Positions 23,853 through 32,349 of a stretch of DNA of 64,000 bases are shown here, piece by piece; position 1 is the stretch's first letter, and every line of letters starts with the position of its first letter. The notes below the pieces were generated by a model. It was not told where the DNA came from and ran no database searches. It was given only the letters and a program-made list of their open reading frames with translations. The stretch lies in the NCBI RefSeq assembly GCF_014654365.1, contig NZ_BNAY01000001.1:992001-1056000 (forward strand), written 5' to 3'. This stretch comes from Amycolatopsis oliviviridis (GTDB taxonomy: Bacteria; Actinomycetota; Actinomycetes; Mycobacteriales; Pseudonocardiaceae). A program made the translations under genes and the position numbers.

Positions 23853-25751
23853 TCAGCGACCTGTCCAGTCCGGTTTCTCCCTGGCCAGGAACGAGCGCAC
23901 ACCGAGGGCGAAGTCCTCGCTGCCGAACACCGCGGAGACCACGTCCTCGTCCGGCACCAGCAGGCGTCGCCTCATCCTGCGAGCGATCTCCTTGGCGGCC
24001 CACTGGGTCAGCGGCGCGCCTCGCCGGAGATCGGTGAGCACCCGGTCGACGGCCTGGTCCAGTTCGTCCGGTGGCACCAGTTCGGTGAGCAGGCCCGCGC
24101 GTTCGGCGTCGGCGGCGTCCAGCAGGCGTCCGCGTAGCAGCAGGTCCAGCGTCGGTCCGGGGCCCGCGTGCCCCATCAACAGGGAGATCGTGTTGGCGGA
24201 GAGGCAGTTCCCGAGTGTCCTGGCGATCGGTACGCCGAAGCGGGCACTGGTGTCGGCGACCCGCAGGTCACAGGCCGCCGCGAGTGCCAGGCCGCCGCCG
24301 GTGCAAGCGCCGTGGACCACGGCCACCGTCGGCTTCCGGACGGCTTCCAGCCGGTCGACCACCCGCGCGATCGACGCCTCGTAGTCGACTCCGTCCTGCC
24401 CTGTGCGGAAGTCGGCGAACTGCCGGATGTCGGTGCCCGCGACGAACGCCTTGTCTCCGCTGCCCCGGAGCACGAGCGCCCGGACGGCCGGGTCGGCGTC
24501 GGCCTGTTCGCACGCCGCGTACAGCCGTTCGTACATGGCGAAGGTGAGCGCGTTGCGGGAGCCGGGCCGGTTGAAGGTCACGGTCAGCACGTCGTCGTCG
24601 AGTTCGACGAGCAGGTCGTCGCCGGGATCGGCGGCGTGCTTCGGCGCGAATTCGGCGAGCACCTTGCCGGTGTGCTCACCGAAATCCGGGCCGGCGGTGT
24701 CCCGGCGAGTGGGGGTGCGCGAGAACCGCATGGGTGAGCCGAGCTGGCGCACCTGCCCGGCGGCCGGATGCTCGGTGTCCCAGAAGAATCCGCGCTCGGT
24801 CAGGTGTTCGTCGGTGAACACCTCGGTGTGGTCCGAGATCGGCGCGCACGGCACTCCGGCGGCGACCAGCGTCGTGACGAGATCGGCGGTGGTGTGCCGC
24901 CGGGTGGTGCGTTCGATGTCCGGAATCAGTTCGCCGCGCAGTTCGAGCCGCGAGGTGCTGCTTTCGTAGCGTGGATCGTGGTAGAGATCTTCCCGGCCGA
25001 GCGCTTTGGTGAACGCGGCCCAGGTGTTCGGCGTGATCGCGCCGACGGTGATCCAGCCGTCGGCCGTCCGGACCGCCTGGTACGGCGCCTGCGACTGATG
25101 CGCGGTGCCGTGTCGTTCCCCCGGTTCGCCGGTGGCGAAGTACTGCCCTGCCTCCCAGATCGCCAGTGAAACCCCCGATTCCAGCAGGGAAACGTCCACG
25201 TGCTGGCCCTCGCCGGTGCGGTCGCGGTGCCGCAGCGCCGCGGTCACCGCCAATGCCACGTACAGCCCGCAGGTCAGATCGCAGATCGGCACGCCCACCT
25301 TCGCCGGTCCGGCCCCGGGATCGCCGGTCACGGACATCAGCCCGGACCGGGCCTGCGCCATGATGTCCAGCCCCCAGCCGGAGGCCGACGCGTAGACCAG
25401 TCCGGGATTCCGGGCCAGCAGCTCGTCCGGGCCGAGGCCCAGGCGCCGCATCGCACCGGGGCGCAGGTTCTCCACCACCACGTCCGCGGCCGCGGCCAGC
25501 CTGAGGAACCCCTCCCGGCCGGCGTCGGACTTCAGATCCAGCTCGACGGCCTCCTTGTTCCGGTTGAGGCGCAGGAAAGTACTGCTCACCCCACCGACGA
25601 ACGGCCCGGTGGCGCGGACGGGGTCGCGCGCCTCGCTCGACTCGACCTTGATCACCCTGGCACCGAGATCGGCCAGCTGCGCCGTGGCGAACGGCGCCGC
25701 CAGGAAAACTCCGACCTCGATGACCGTGATGCCGTCGAGCGAGCCCGTCAT
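23853..25751 (-). CDS. CaiB/BaiF CoA-transferase fused to enoyl-CoA hydratase
   Basis: 632 aa; ATG 25751 with GGGAGG six nt upstream. Residues 1-~370 are a class III CoA-transferase: GITVIEVGVFLAAPFATAQL, ADLGARVIKVESSEARDPVR, VVVENLRPGAMRRLGLGPDE. Residues ~385-632 are a crotonase domain: VTFNRPGSRNALTFAMYERL, GSGDKAFVAGTDIRQFADF, VHGACTGGGLALAAACDLRV. The crotonase glycine-rich oxyanion region is present; the usual catalytic Glu pair is not obvious. The fusion would activate an acid to its CoA ester and hydrate or isomerise it in one polypeptide (inference). Normally these are separate genes. Confidence 0.82.
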   Translation of the reverse strand: MTGSLDGITVIEVGVFLAAPFATAQLADLGARVIKVESSEARDPVRATGPFVGGVSSTFLRLNRNKEAVELDLKSDAGREGFLRLAAAADVVVENLRPGAMRRLGLGPDELLARNPGLVYASASGWGLDIMAQARSGLMSVTGDPGAGPAKVGVPICDLTCGLYVALAVTAALRHRDRTGEGQHVDVSLLESGVSLAIWEAGQYFATGEPGERHGTAHQSQAPYQAVRTADGWITVGAITPNTWAAFTKALGREDLYHDPRYESSTSRLELRGELIPDIERTTRRHTTADLVTTLVAAGVPCAPISDHTEVFTDEHLTERGFFWDTEHPAAGQVRQLGSPMRFSRTPTRRDTAGPDFGEHTGKVLAEFAPKHAADPGDDLLVELDDDVLTVTFNRPGSRNALTFAMYERLYAACEQADADPAVRALVLRGSGDKAFVAGTDIRQFADFRTGQDGVDYEASIARVVDRLEAVRKPTVAVVHGACTGGGLALAAACDLRVADTSARFGVPIARTLGNCLSANTISLLMGHAGPGPTLDLLLRGRLLDAADAERAGLLTELVPPDELDQAVDRVLTDLRRGAPLTQWAAKEIARRMRRRLLVPDEDVVSAVFGSEDFALGVRSFLAREKPDWTGR

Positions 25752-25957
25752 CGTGCCTCCCAGCAGGGTCCGACCGGATGCCGACAATTATCCGCATCGC
25801 GGAATACGGATATCGCTATACGAATTGTAGTCGGATCTTTCGGCAGTGGCAGCCGGGAGAACCAGCTCAGTCGAGGGCGCCTCCGCGCCTCACATCCGGC
25901 GGGCCGACGTCGTCGTAGTGGCGAGACCGAAAACCCCACCCCGCTAGGAGTTCCAGC

Positions 25958-26491
25958 ATGACGGCCATGAGCACTTTCACCGAATTGACCGGTGATTACC
26001 AGCTGGACAACGCCCGGACGACGCTCGGGTTCATCGCCCGGCACACCATGTCCAGCCGGGTGACCGGGCACTTCGACGAGTTCGAGGGCAGGGTCCACCT
26101 CGACGGCGCGGAACCGTCGAAGTCCAGTGTCCGGTTCACCGTGCGGGCCGCGAGCATCGACACCGGGAACCTGCGGCGCGATGAGCAACTGCGCGGTGCG
26201 TTCCTCGACGTGGAGAGCCATCCGGCCATCACCTTCGCCTCGACCGGGATCCGGCAGCTCGGCGGCACCCGGTTCGAGGTCGCCGGAGACCTGACCATCC
26301 GAGGCGTCACCAACGCCGTTCGCGGAATCGTCGTCGAACTGGTCGACACCGCTGCCTCGCGGGTGGCTTTCGCGGGCAGCGTCACGATCGATCGCCATCA
26401 GTGGGGAGTGAACCAGAACTTCGCGACCAGGCTCATGGTCAGCTCGAAGGTGATCCTGCGGTTCGCCGTCGAAGCGGCGGCCGGCCGGTGA
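25958..26491 (+). CDS. YceI-family lipid/isoprenoid-binding protein
   Basis: 177 aa, AGGAG upstream of the ATG. YceI lipocalin-like barrel: GDYQLDNARTTLGFIARHTM, GHFDEFEGRVHLDGAEPSKS, SVRFTVRAASIDTGNLRRDE, LRGAFLDVESHPAITFAS. No signal peptide, so cytosolic, as for most actinobacterial members. Binds long isoprenoid or amide lipids in characterised relatives (family knowledge). Monocistronic, followed by a hairpin at 26575-26609. The 206-nt region before it holds no gene. Confidence 0.88.
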   Translation: MTAMSTFTELTGDYQLDNARTTLGFIARHTMSSRVTGHFDEFEGRVHLDGAEPSKSSVRFTVRAASIDTGNLRRDEQLRGAFLDVESHPAITFASTGIRQLGGTRFEVAGDLTIRGVTNAVRGIVVELVDTAASRVAFAGSVTIDRHQWGVNQNFATRLMVSSKVILRFAVEAAAGR

Positions 26492-26574
26492 CAGCAGGGC
26501 CAACGCCTCGGCGGACCGGCCGCCGTCGGGTGCGCCGCCGTCCCGCAAGCGCCGCGAGCTCCGGTGAACCAGCC

Positions 26575-26609
26575 GCTACTCCCGCGGCCGAAACGGCCGC
26601 GGGAGTAGC
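26575..26609. terminator. terminator hairpin after YceI gene
   Basis: Perfect 16-bp stem (26575-26590 with 26594-26609; GCTACTCCCGCGGCCG) and an AAA loop, between convergent genes at 26491 and 26678. Serves both directions. Confidence 0.82.
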
Positions 26610-26677
26610 GTTCGACCTGGTCAGGCGGGCGCGGGAAAGCTCAGGTGGCCCGTGAGATCCCCCGCGCCCATCGCGGG

Positions 26678-26908
26678 CTACAGCTTGATGTAGAGGTCCC
26701 ACGACCAGTGCGAGGCGGAGCAGAAGTAGTCCGACCAGCGGCCATTCTGCTGGCCGGAGTAGCCGTTGATCTGGCAGTCGCCCTCTTCCGGCCAGCTGGA
26801 CTCGTAGTGGTAGCTCGGGTCGATGCCCGCGCTGGCAGGCTGAGCGAACGCGACTGTCGACGCCAGCGCGCCCATGACGGCGGCGGCGACCGCGATTTTC
26901 TTCTTCAC
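26678..26908 (-). CDS. small secreted protein
   Basis: 76 aa. GTG start at 26908 (V-K-K-K), preceded by GGGGAC. Signal peptide VKKKIAVAAAVMGALASTVA, cleavage after ASA. Mature ~48 residues, rich in Trp/Tyr/Ser, with two cysteines (GDCQINGYSGQQNGR and YFCSASHWSWDLYIKL). Reminiscent of other actinobacterial exported peptides with an N-G-x-W-S-x-Y motif; function unknown. Neighbour of a truncated STAND regulator. Confidence 0.65.
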   Translation of the reverse strand: MKKKIAVAAAVMGALASTVAFAQPASAGIDPSYHYESSWPEEGDCQINGYSGQQNGRWSDYFCSASHWSWDLYIKL

Positions 26909-27031
26909 TTGTCTGTCCCCAGTTCTCGCTGAAACACTTACGCGCACAAATAATCATGAAACGGCCTCGTTTGTCTGCCGAACAGGTGGATTCGACAAGT
27001 TCTTGACGGCTTCGACGCGCAGTGGGAACGT

Positions 27032-28723
27032 TCACCAGCACGGTGCCGAGGGCTGTCTCCGCTCCCTCGCGGCCACTGCGGCCGAGACCGCGGCGAGCCC
27101 GCTCACGATCACCATCGCGGCCATCAGCCGCCGGAACCACCGCGCGGACGAATGCGCATGGTGGGCCTCTCTTTCGCGAGCCTGGAGGCTGGCGTTCAGG
27201 AAGCTGTGTTCCCGGTGGGTCAACATCACCCGTCCGGCCAATGCGGTCGTCTCGTCGAGCTGGCTCCCGCGGTAGAGCGGTGCAGGGTCGTGATTCGCGC
27301 GTTCCCACAACTCCGCGGTTTCGGTCAGCCGCCGGTGCAGACGCAGGCTGTCGCGGTCGGTGGAGAGCCATCGGCGCAACCGCGGCCAATCTCTGATGAG
27401 CGCGTCGTGCGCGAGTTCCAGGCCGTCGGCGTCGGCGGTCACGAGGCGGGCGTCGATCAGCCGGGCGACCACCGCCCCGGCGGCCGGGTCGAGTTCACGA
27501 GCGGGGAGACGTCGCCGGGTGTCGTACCCGACAGGGTCCAGGGTGGTCAGGCGGATGAACACGTCCCGAGCCTGCCGTCGCCGGAGTTCGTCGAGCTCAC
27601 TGAAGACCTTCTCGGCGGTGTCCACCACAGCACGCGAGATGCCACCGGACGCCCGGTACATGGCGAGGGTGAGCGTGGCACCGTGACCTCGTTGCCAGGT
27701 GCGGCGCATCGCCTGGGCGACCAGTGGGAGAGCGCCGCGCTGACCGGCCGCCTCCGCCATGATCGTGGCGACCAGCGCGCCTTCCAGCTGGCGTTCGGCG
27801 GTGATCGCCGGGCGCAGGATCGCCGAACGCAACTGTTCCGCGGTCATCGGCCCGGTGTCGACCCGGTGTCCGGCGCTCAAGGCCGTGGCGATTCCCGGAT
27901 ACCTGCCGCAGCGACCGGCGAAATCCGAACGCACGCCGAGCACGAGCCGGATCCGGCTGTCCGGTTCCCGCACGGCGTGCAGCAGGACCGCCACGAAGGC
28001 CTCTCGCTCGTTTTCGTCGTGGCAGTGGGTGAAGATCTCTTCGAACCGGTCGACCACGATCAGGAGTTCCGCTTCCGTGCCCCGTCCGGCCAGGAACTGA
28101 CGGACGCGCAGGTGCAGCCCCGCCGGATCCGCCGTCAGCTCCTGGTGCAACCGGAGCGCCGAACCGCCGTTCACCGCGGCCAGCTGGATCGCGCATTCAC
28201 GGAGTGGGTGCGGGCCGGGGCTGAGGCGCAGGACGATCCGGCCCCGCCCGGGGTCCCCGATCAGCCCGGCTTCCAGCAATGACGACTTGCCCGACCCCGA
28301 GGGACCGGACACCGCGACGAGCCGTCGTTCGGCGAGCCCGCGCGACAATTGTTCGACAAGGTCCTCACGGCCGAAGAAATAGCGGGCTTGCCGCGCGCTG
28401 AATGCTTCGGGCCCCGGATACGGGATCTCCTCGTCGACCTCTTCCGGTGACGGGACACTGTTCATCGCGACCGTTTGATACCAGCGCTCCTGCCAGCCCG
28501 CGACGTCGCCGTCGCACGCTCGGACATACGCCAGCGTCACGGCCAGAGTCGGCAGTCTGCGGCCGCCCGCCGCGTCGGACAGCGTGCTCGCCGAATAGTT
28601 GGCCCGTTTGCTCAATTCCCGGTACGGCGGACTTCCGGCCCTCTCGCGGAGCCGCCGGAGATCCCCCGCGAACTGTGACAATGAATCTTCGTCCGTATCA
28701 AAAGGACGCTCACGCCGTGGCAT
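27032..28723 (-). CDS. XRE-nSTAND1 ATPase regulator, C-terminally truncated
   Basis: 563 aa from the ATG at 28723. N-terminal XRE-like HTH (DLRRLRERAGSPPYRELSKR, YSASTLSDAAGGRRLPTLAV), then an nSTAND1 module: PYPGPEAFSARQARYFFGRE, Walker A AVSGPSGSGKSSLLEAG, Walker B ELLIVVDRFEEIF, and arginine/GxP-type helices to ~480. A single membrane segment (FRRLMAAMVIVSGLAAVSAA) ends the chain only 16 residues later (ERRQPSAPCW). Full-length relatives continue with WD40 repeats to >1100 aa (family knowledge), so the sensor half is missing. The downstream DNA shows no displaced continuation in the other frames. Probably a degenerate or minimal signalling protein. Confidence 0.78.
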   Translation of the reverse strand: MPRRERPFDTDEDSLSQFAGDLRRLRERAGSPPYRELSKRANYSASTLSDAAGGRRLPTLAVTLAYVRACDGDVAGWQERWYQTVAMNSVPSPEEVDEEIPYPGPEAFSARQARYFFGREDLVEQLSRGLAERRLVAVSGPSGSGKSSLLEAGLIGDPGRGRIVLRLSPGPHPLRECAIQLAAVNGGSALRLHQELTADPAGLHLRVRQFLAGRGTEAELLIVVDRFEEIFTHCHDENEREAFVAVLLHAVREPDSRIRLVLGVRSDFAGRCGRYPGIATALSAGHRVDTGPMTAEQLRSAILRPAITAERQLEGALVATIMAEAAGQRGALPLVAQAMRRTWQRGHGATLTLAMYRASGGISRAVVDTAEKVFSELDELRRRQARDVFIRLTTLDPVGYDTRRRLPARELDPAAGAVVARLIDARLVTADADGLELAHDALIRDWPRLRRWLSTDRDSLRLHRRLTETAELWERANHDPAPLYRGSQLDETTALAGRVMLTHREHSFLNASLQAREREAHHAHSSARWFRRLMAAMVIVSGLAAVSAAVAARERRQPSAPCW

Positions 28724-28899
28724 AAGCCACCCCCCCAGGTGTCGGCTTGACTTCATTGTCCGGCAGTTTGTCGTTCGTTGTCCACTTCCCGGCACAGAAC
28801 AACCCCGACGCACTAGACAGGGAGCAGCGGAACGCCGCACGTCAACGGACTAGGGCGTGGCCTCCGCTACGGAAACAGAAATGAACACTGGAGGGGAAA

Positions 28900-29253
28900 G
28901 TGAACAAACTGGGGATCAGGAGAATGGTCGCCGCGGCCGGGGTCGCCGCGCTGACCGGGGGCATCCTGCTGGCCGGCGTGGGCACCGCGGCCGCCGACAC
29001 GAAGGTGACGCACCACCCGGTCAACGGCGGGGAGGTCGGGACCAACCACGTCGCGAGGTTCACCACGACCTACAACGACGGCGTCGCGTGGAACGCCACC
29101 GTGTTCGTCGACTACGGCCGTAGCGGCGCGTGGACCGAGTGCTCGGACGGCAGCCACCACCACGGGCCGTTGGTGGGGCCGGGCACCTGGCTGTGGGGCG
29201 GCGATTGCTACGGCAACGGCCGCATCGTCAACTACGGCTGGTACGACGGCTGA
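28900..29253 (+). CDS. secreted hypothetical protein
   Basis: 117 aa; GTG start at 28900 behind GAGGGGAAA. Signal peptide with MVAAAGVAALTGGILLAGVG and cleavage around AAA-D. Mature beta-rich sequence: HHPVNGGEVGTNHVARFTTT, CSDGSHHHGPLVGPGTWLWG, GDCYGNGRIVNYGWYDG, with two cysteines. No recognised family. Divergent from the truncated STAND gene (176-nt gap). A terminator hairpin begins 13 nt after the stop. Confidence 0.65.
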   Translation: MNKLGIRRMVAAAGVAALTGGILLAGVGTAAADTKVTHHPVNGGEVGTNHVARFTTTYNDGVAWNATVFVDYGRSGAWTECSDGSHHHGPLVGPGTWLWGGDCYGNGRIVNYGWYDG

Positions 29254-29265
29254 TGACCGGCTGAG

Positions 29266-29303
29266 CGGCGGCTCGCTCCCACCTTCCCGGGAGCGGGCCG
29301 CCG
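29266..29303 (+). terminator. terminator hairpin
   Basis: CGGCGGCTCGCTCCC (29266-29280) pairs with GGGAGCGGGCCGCCG (29289-29303) with one G-T wobble, loop ACCTTCCC. An outer ACCGGC/GCCGGT pair and TTT extend it. Follows the secreted-protein gene. Confidence 0.7.
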
Positions 29304-29340
29304 TGCCGGTTTCGCCGTCCATCGGGGTGTCGGCGATGCT

Positions 29341-30186
29341 GTGCGGGTGGAGTACGTGTCCAGAGTGCCGCGACCGCCGCTGGACGGGCTGATCGACGAC
29401 CTCTACTACCTGGAAGGTACGCCGCCGTACGCCCGGCTGACGCTGCCGCCGGCGCCGTCGGCGTTGCTCATCGTCAACCTCGGTGCGCCGTTCCGCATCC
29501 GCGCCGGCACCGACATCGAGACGGCCGAATACGCCGACGGCTGCGTGGTCACCATGCGCACCCGCGCGCTGGACTTCGGCTACCCGCTCCGGAGCCGGTC
29601 CGTCGGCGTGCACTTCAAGCCGTGGGGGCCGGCGCCGTTCCTGCCGATGCCCGCCGCCGAGCTGTGTGACCGGCCGGTGACGGTGGAGCAGGTGTGGGGA
29701 CGGCGCGCCGTTGCCGAGTTGCGAGATCGGCTGGCAACGGCGGACGAGCCGCACGAGATGCTGACGCTGCTGGAGGAGGAGCTGATGCGGCGGCTGGGCG
29801 AGACCGCCGGCCTGGGGCTGGTCCGCCATACGAGCAGCGTCCTCGCGGCGACAAGCGGGGCGGTGGCGATCGGGGACCTGGGCGCGGCGGCCGGGGTGAG
29901 CAGCACCCACCTGGCGCAGCGGTTCAAGCAGCTCATCGGCATCACGCCGAAGCGGCTGGCCCGCACCTACCGACTCACCGCCACCGTGTTCGCGATCAAC
30001 CCCGCCGGACCGACCGACTGGGGCGATCTCGCCGGTAGAGCCGGCTACTACGACCAGGCCCACTTCGGCCACGAGTTCCGGGAGTTCACCGGGCTCACGC
30101 CGACCCGGTACGTCGAAGTCCGGCAGCGGTTCCTGCGCGAACATCCCGGTCACGTGCTGGACGGTTGGCCGCTGCCCGCCGATTGA
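29341..30186 (+). CDS. AraC-family transcriptional regulator
   Basis: 281 aa, GTG start at 29341. The N-terminal cupin-like part (PRPPLDGLIDDLYYLEGTPP) matches regulators with a DUF6597-type start. The C-terminal double HTH is AIGDLGAAAGVSSTHLAQRF, KQLIGITPKRLARTYRLTAT, and the second helix pair WGDLAGRAGYYDQAHFGHEF-REFTGLTPTRY. Likely controls the DHFR-like gene 66 nt downstream or distant targets (inference). Confidence 0.85.
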   Translation: MRVEYVSRVPRPPLDGLIDDLYYLEGTPPYARLTLPPAPSALLIVNLGAPFRIRAGTDIETAEYADGCVVTMRTRALDFGYPLRSRSVGVHFKPWGPAPFLPMPAAELCDRPVTVEQVWGRRAVAELRDRLATADEPHEMLTLLEEELMRRLGETAGLGLVRHTSSVLAATSGAVAIGDLGAAAGVSSTHLAQRFKQLIGITPKRLARTYRLTATVFAINPAGPTDWGDLAGRAGYYDQAHFGHEFREFTGLTPTRYVEVRQRFLREHPGHVLDGWPLPAD

Positions 30187-30252
30187 TTTCTTACAAGAGC
30201 GACAGCTCACGAACCGCTAGTTTCGGGGCATCCCGAAGCAGAGGAGAGTTCC

Positions 30253-30834
30253 GTGGGCAAGGTGGTCATGTACAGCTCGGTGTCGGTGGACGGCTTCATC
30301 GCGGACGAGAACGACCAGCCCGGACCGCTGTTCGACTGGTTGACCTGCGGTGACGTCCCCTTGGACGAGAGCGGAGCGCTGAAGGTATCGCAGACGTCCT
30401 ACGACTACATCCGGCCGTACTGGGACGCGATCGGGGTGACGATCGCCGGCCGCCACGTCTTCGACATGACGGACGGCTGGAACGGGAAGCCTCCGAGCGG
30501 GATCGACCACGTGGTCGTCGTGACCCATCGGCCGGCGCCCGAGGGCTGGGACCCCGAGGCGCCGTTCCACTTCGTCGAAGGCATCGAAGCAGCGGTGGCC
30601 AAGGCGCAGGAGCTCGCGGGTGACCGCCTGGTCGAGGTCGCCGCCGGTGACGTCGGTGGCCAGGCGCTCGCCGCGGGCCTTGTCGACGAGGTGCGTATGG
30701 ACGTCGTACCCGTGGTCTTCGGGTCCGGCAAGCGCTACTTCGGGTCGGTCCACGCGCAGCACCTGTTGGAGGATCCCGACGTGGTGATCCAGGCCGACCG
30801 GGTGCTTCACCTGCGCTATCAGGTGCGCCGTTGA
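30253..30834 (+). CDS. dihydrofolate-reductase-like (RibD C-terminal fold) protein
   Basis: 193 aa; GTG start, AGAGGAGAG upstream. Fold markers: VVMYSSVSVDGFIADENDQP at the N-terminus, GVTIAGRHVFDMTDGWNG, then GDVGGQALAAGLVDEVRMDV and PVVFGSGKRYFGSV. Belongs to the bacterial 'dihydrofolate reductase family' of NADPH-dependent reductases distinct from FolA; the physiological substrate is usually unknown. Same strand and close to the AraC regulator. Confidence 0.85.
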   Translation: MGKVVMYSSVSVDGFIADENDQPGPLFDWLTCGDVPLDESGALKVSQTSYDYIRPYWDAIGVTIAGRHVFDMTDGWNGKPPSGIDHVVVVTHRPAPEGWDPEAPFHFVEGIEAAVAKAQELAGDRLVEVAAGDVGGQALAAGLVDEVRMDVVPVVFGSGKRYFGSVHAQHLLEDPDVVIQADRVLHLRYQVRR

Positions 30835-30856
30835 CCGAAATGGACCGCGGGGTCGA

Positions 30857-31456
30857 TCACAGCCGTTCGCCCAGGAGCTTCGCCACCTGGCCGTAGACGG
30901 CGGTGTCCCGCAAATGGGGGAGATGGAGATTCAGCATCCTGGTTTCTCCGTGGACGCGCTTGGCGACGGCGAGAGTCGTCCAATAGTCGTCCAGATCGCA
31001 GTACATCGCGGCCTCTCCGGCCCCGGGAACCGGCGTGTTCGGACCAGGGCAGTTCTCGGCCGTGGTGAACACCGGTTTGTCGGGGCGGGCCGCGGCAAAG
31101 GCGAAGTAGTACAACTTCGGCGCGTCCTCGGGTGATTGATCGCCGGTGACGTAGGCGCAGGTGTATTCGGGTGCCGTCTCAGTCTTTTCAGGCGGTTCTT
31201 CCCGGGCGGCGATATTCGAGCTGCCGGTGAATCGGGCGAACTCGTCCGCTCCGAGGAACGGGCAGGCGGCAGTCACCTTCGCGGGGGAAGCCGCTGGGGT
31301 GAAGGTGGGTGACGTGCTGCTGGTGGTCGGTGTGCTCGGTGACGGTTTGCTCGATGACGACGGCGGTGCCGGGGCGGGACTTTCATCCGGACCGGTGCAG
31401 GCCGAGGCCGCGACCAGCAGGCCGGCGGCGGCGAGAATCCCCCAGGATCTGTCCAT
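30857..31456 (-). CDS. DUF3558-like lipoprotein
   Basis: 199 aa. Lipobox at the end of the signal peptide: LLVAASAC, Cys at residue 20. A Ser/Thr/Pro linker (~residues 22-60) leads to a globular domain starting ACPFLGADEFARFTGSSNIA, with CAYVTG, CPGPNTPVPGAGEAAMYCDL. The C-L...P layout and paired cysteines fit the actinobacterial DUF3558 group of membrane-anchored proteins of unknown role. Divergent from another lipoprotein gene (89-nt gap). Confidence 0.72.
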   Translation of the reverse strand: MDRSWGILAAAGLLVAASACTGPDESPAPAPPSSSSKPSPSTPTTSSTSPTFTPAASPAKVTAACPFLGADEFARFTGSSNIAAREEPPEKTETAPEYTCAYVTGDQSPEDAPKLYYFAFAAARPDKPVFTTAENCPGPNTPVPGAGEAAMYCDLDDYWTTLAVAKRVHGETRMLNLHLPHLRDTAVYGQVAKLLGERL

Positions 31457-31545
31457 CTCCGGAATCTAGCCGAGTCGGGCTCTCGTAGCGCCGGGTTGCC
31501 CGGAAACCGCCGTCCGGGAAGGCTGCGGCTGTTAGGGTCCGGCCC

Positions 31546-31830
31546 ATGCGGGTGTGGTGCTGTGGTCTGGTCCTGGGCGCGGGTGTGCTGGTCGGCGCGT
31601 GCGCCGGGGGCGGATCGGGGACCGGCCAGGTGGTGCCCGCGACGACCACGAAGGCCCCGGAGACGGTGGCGACCGGCTCCCGGGCGACATCGACGCCGAC
31701 ACCGCCGGAGACCTCGGTGACCACCACGACCCGGCTGGCTCCGCAGACGACGCGGACCACGGCGCATCGCTCCACGACGACCGCGCAGCGCCCGACGCCC
31801 CCGCGCCGCACGCCCACCCGGAGACGCTGA
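31546..31830 (+). CDS. Thr/Pro-rich lipoprotein
   Basis: 94 aa. A short signal peptide with lipobox LVGACAG (Cys19) is followed entirely by Thr/Pro/Arg-rich disordered sequence (PPETSVTTTTRLAPQTTRTT) ending PRRTPTRRR. Looks like a surface-anchored flexible tether without a folded domain. The gene is divergent from the DUF3558-like lipoprotein, so the two may act together at the cell envelope (inference). Low complexity makes homology hard to judge. Confidence 0.5.
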   Translation: MRVWCCGLVLGAGVLVGACAGGGSGTGQVVPATTTKAPETVATGSRATSTPTPPETSVTTTTRLAPQTTRTTAHRSTTTAQRPTPPRRTPTRRR

Positions 31831-31842
31831 GCAGCCGACGGG

Positions 31843-32229
31843 CTACCCGACCTCGTCCGCGTACTTCGCCAGCTGGTCCAGAACCGAGGCGGGATGCGGC
31901 ATCGCCGCGATCCGCGCGGCGAGGGACACGTCCACTCTCGGTCCGGCCCCGGTCTCGGCCATCACGGTGACCACGTACGCCAGCTTCTCGTCCGGCGACA
32001 TCACGGCGAGTTCGGCGGGCGAATACCTGCCTCAGGCCCGACGGGTGGCCGCTTCGTCGGCCTGTCCGTCCACCCCGATCGTCGGCAGGCCGGACGCCCG
32101 CGAATGCTCGACCGCGCCCGGTCCGGTCGCGAACACCACGTCGTGCCCGCGATCCCGAGCCGCCACGGCCAACGGCAGCAAGGGGGCGATGTGGCTGTAA
32201 CCCGCTCCGGCGGAGAAGAACAGACGCAT
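31843..32229 (-). pseudogene. glycosyltransferase (MGT/UGT type) remnant
   Basis: ATG at 32229 opens a good MGT-family N-terminus: MRLFFSAGAGYSHIAPLLPL, AVAARDRGHDVVFATGPGAV. After 65 codons an in-frame TGA (32032-32034) interrupts it. The same frame continues RYSPAELAVMSPDEKLAYVV and closes with a typical C-terminal IAAMPHPASVLDQLAKYADE before the TAG at 31843. The ~250-residue middle, including the donor-sugar site, is gone. Thus a stop plus a large internal deletion have destroyed a ~400-aa enzyme. Confidence 0.7.
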
Positions 32230-32349
32230 CGCCGAAGGCTACTGCCTGTCGTAGGTCTCACGGGGTAACGAGGGGTGAGGCGAACGGACTGGTAGTCGCC
32301 CCTCGGTAACACTCGTCTGCCCGGCGGGCGAACTGCTAGCTTCCGCGTC

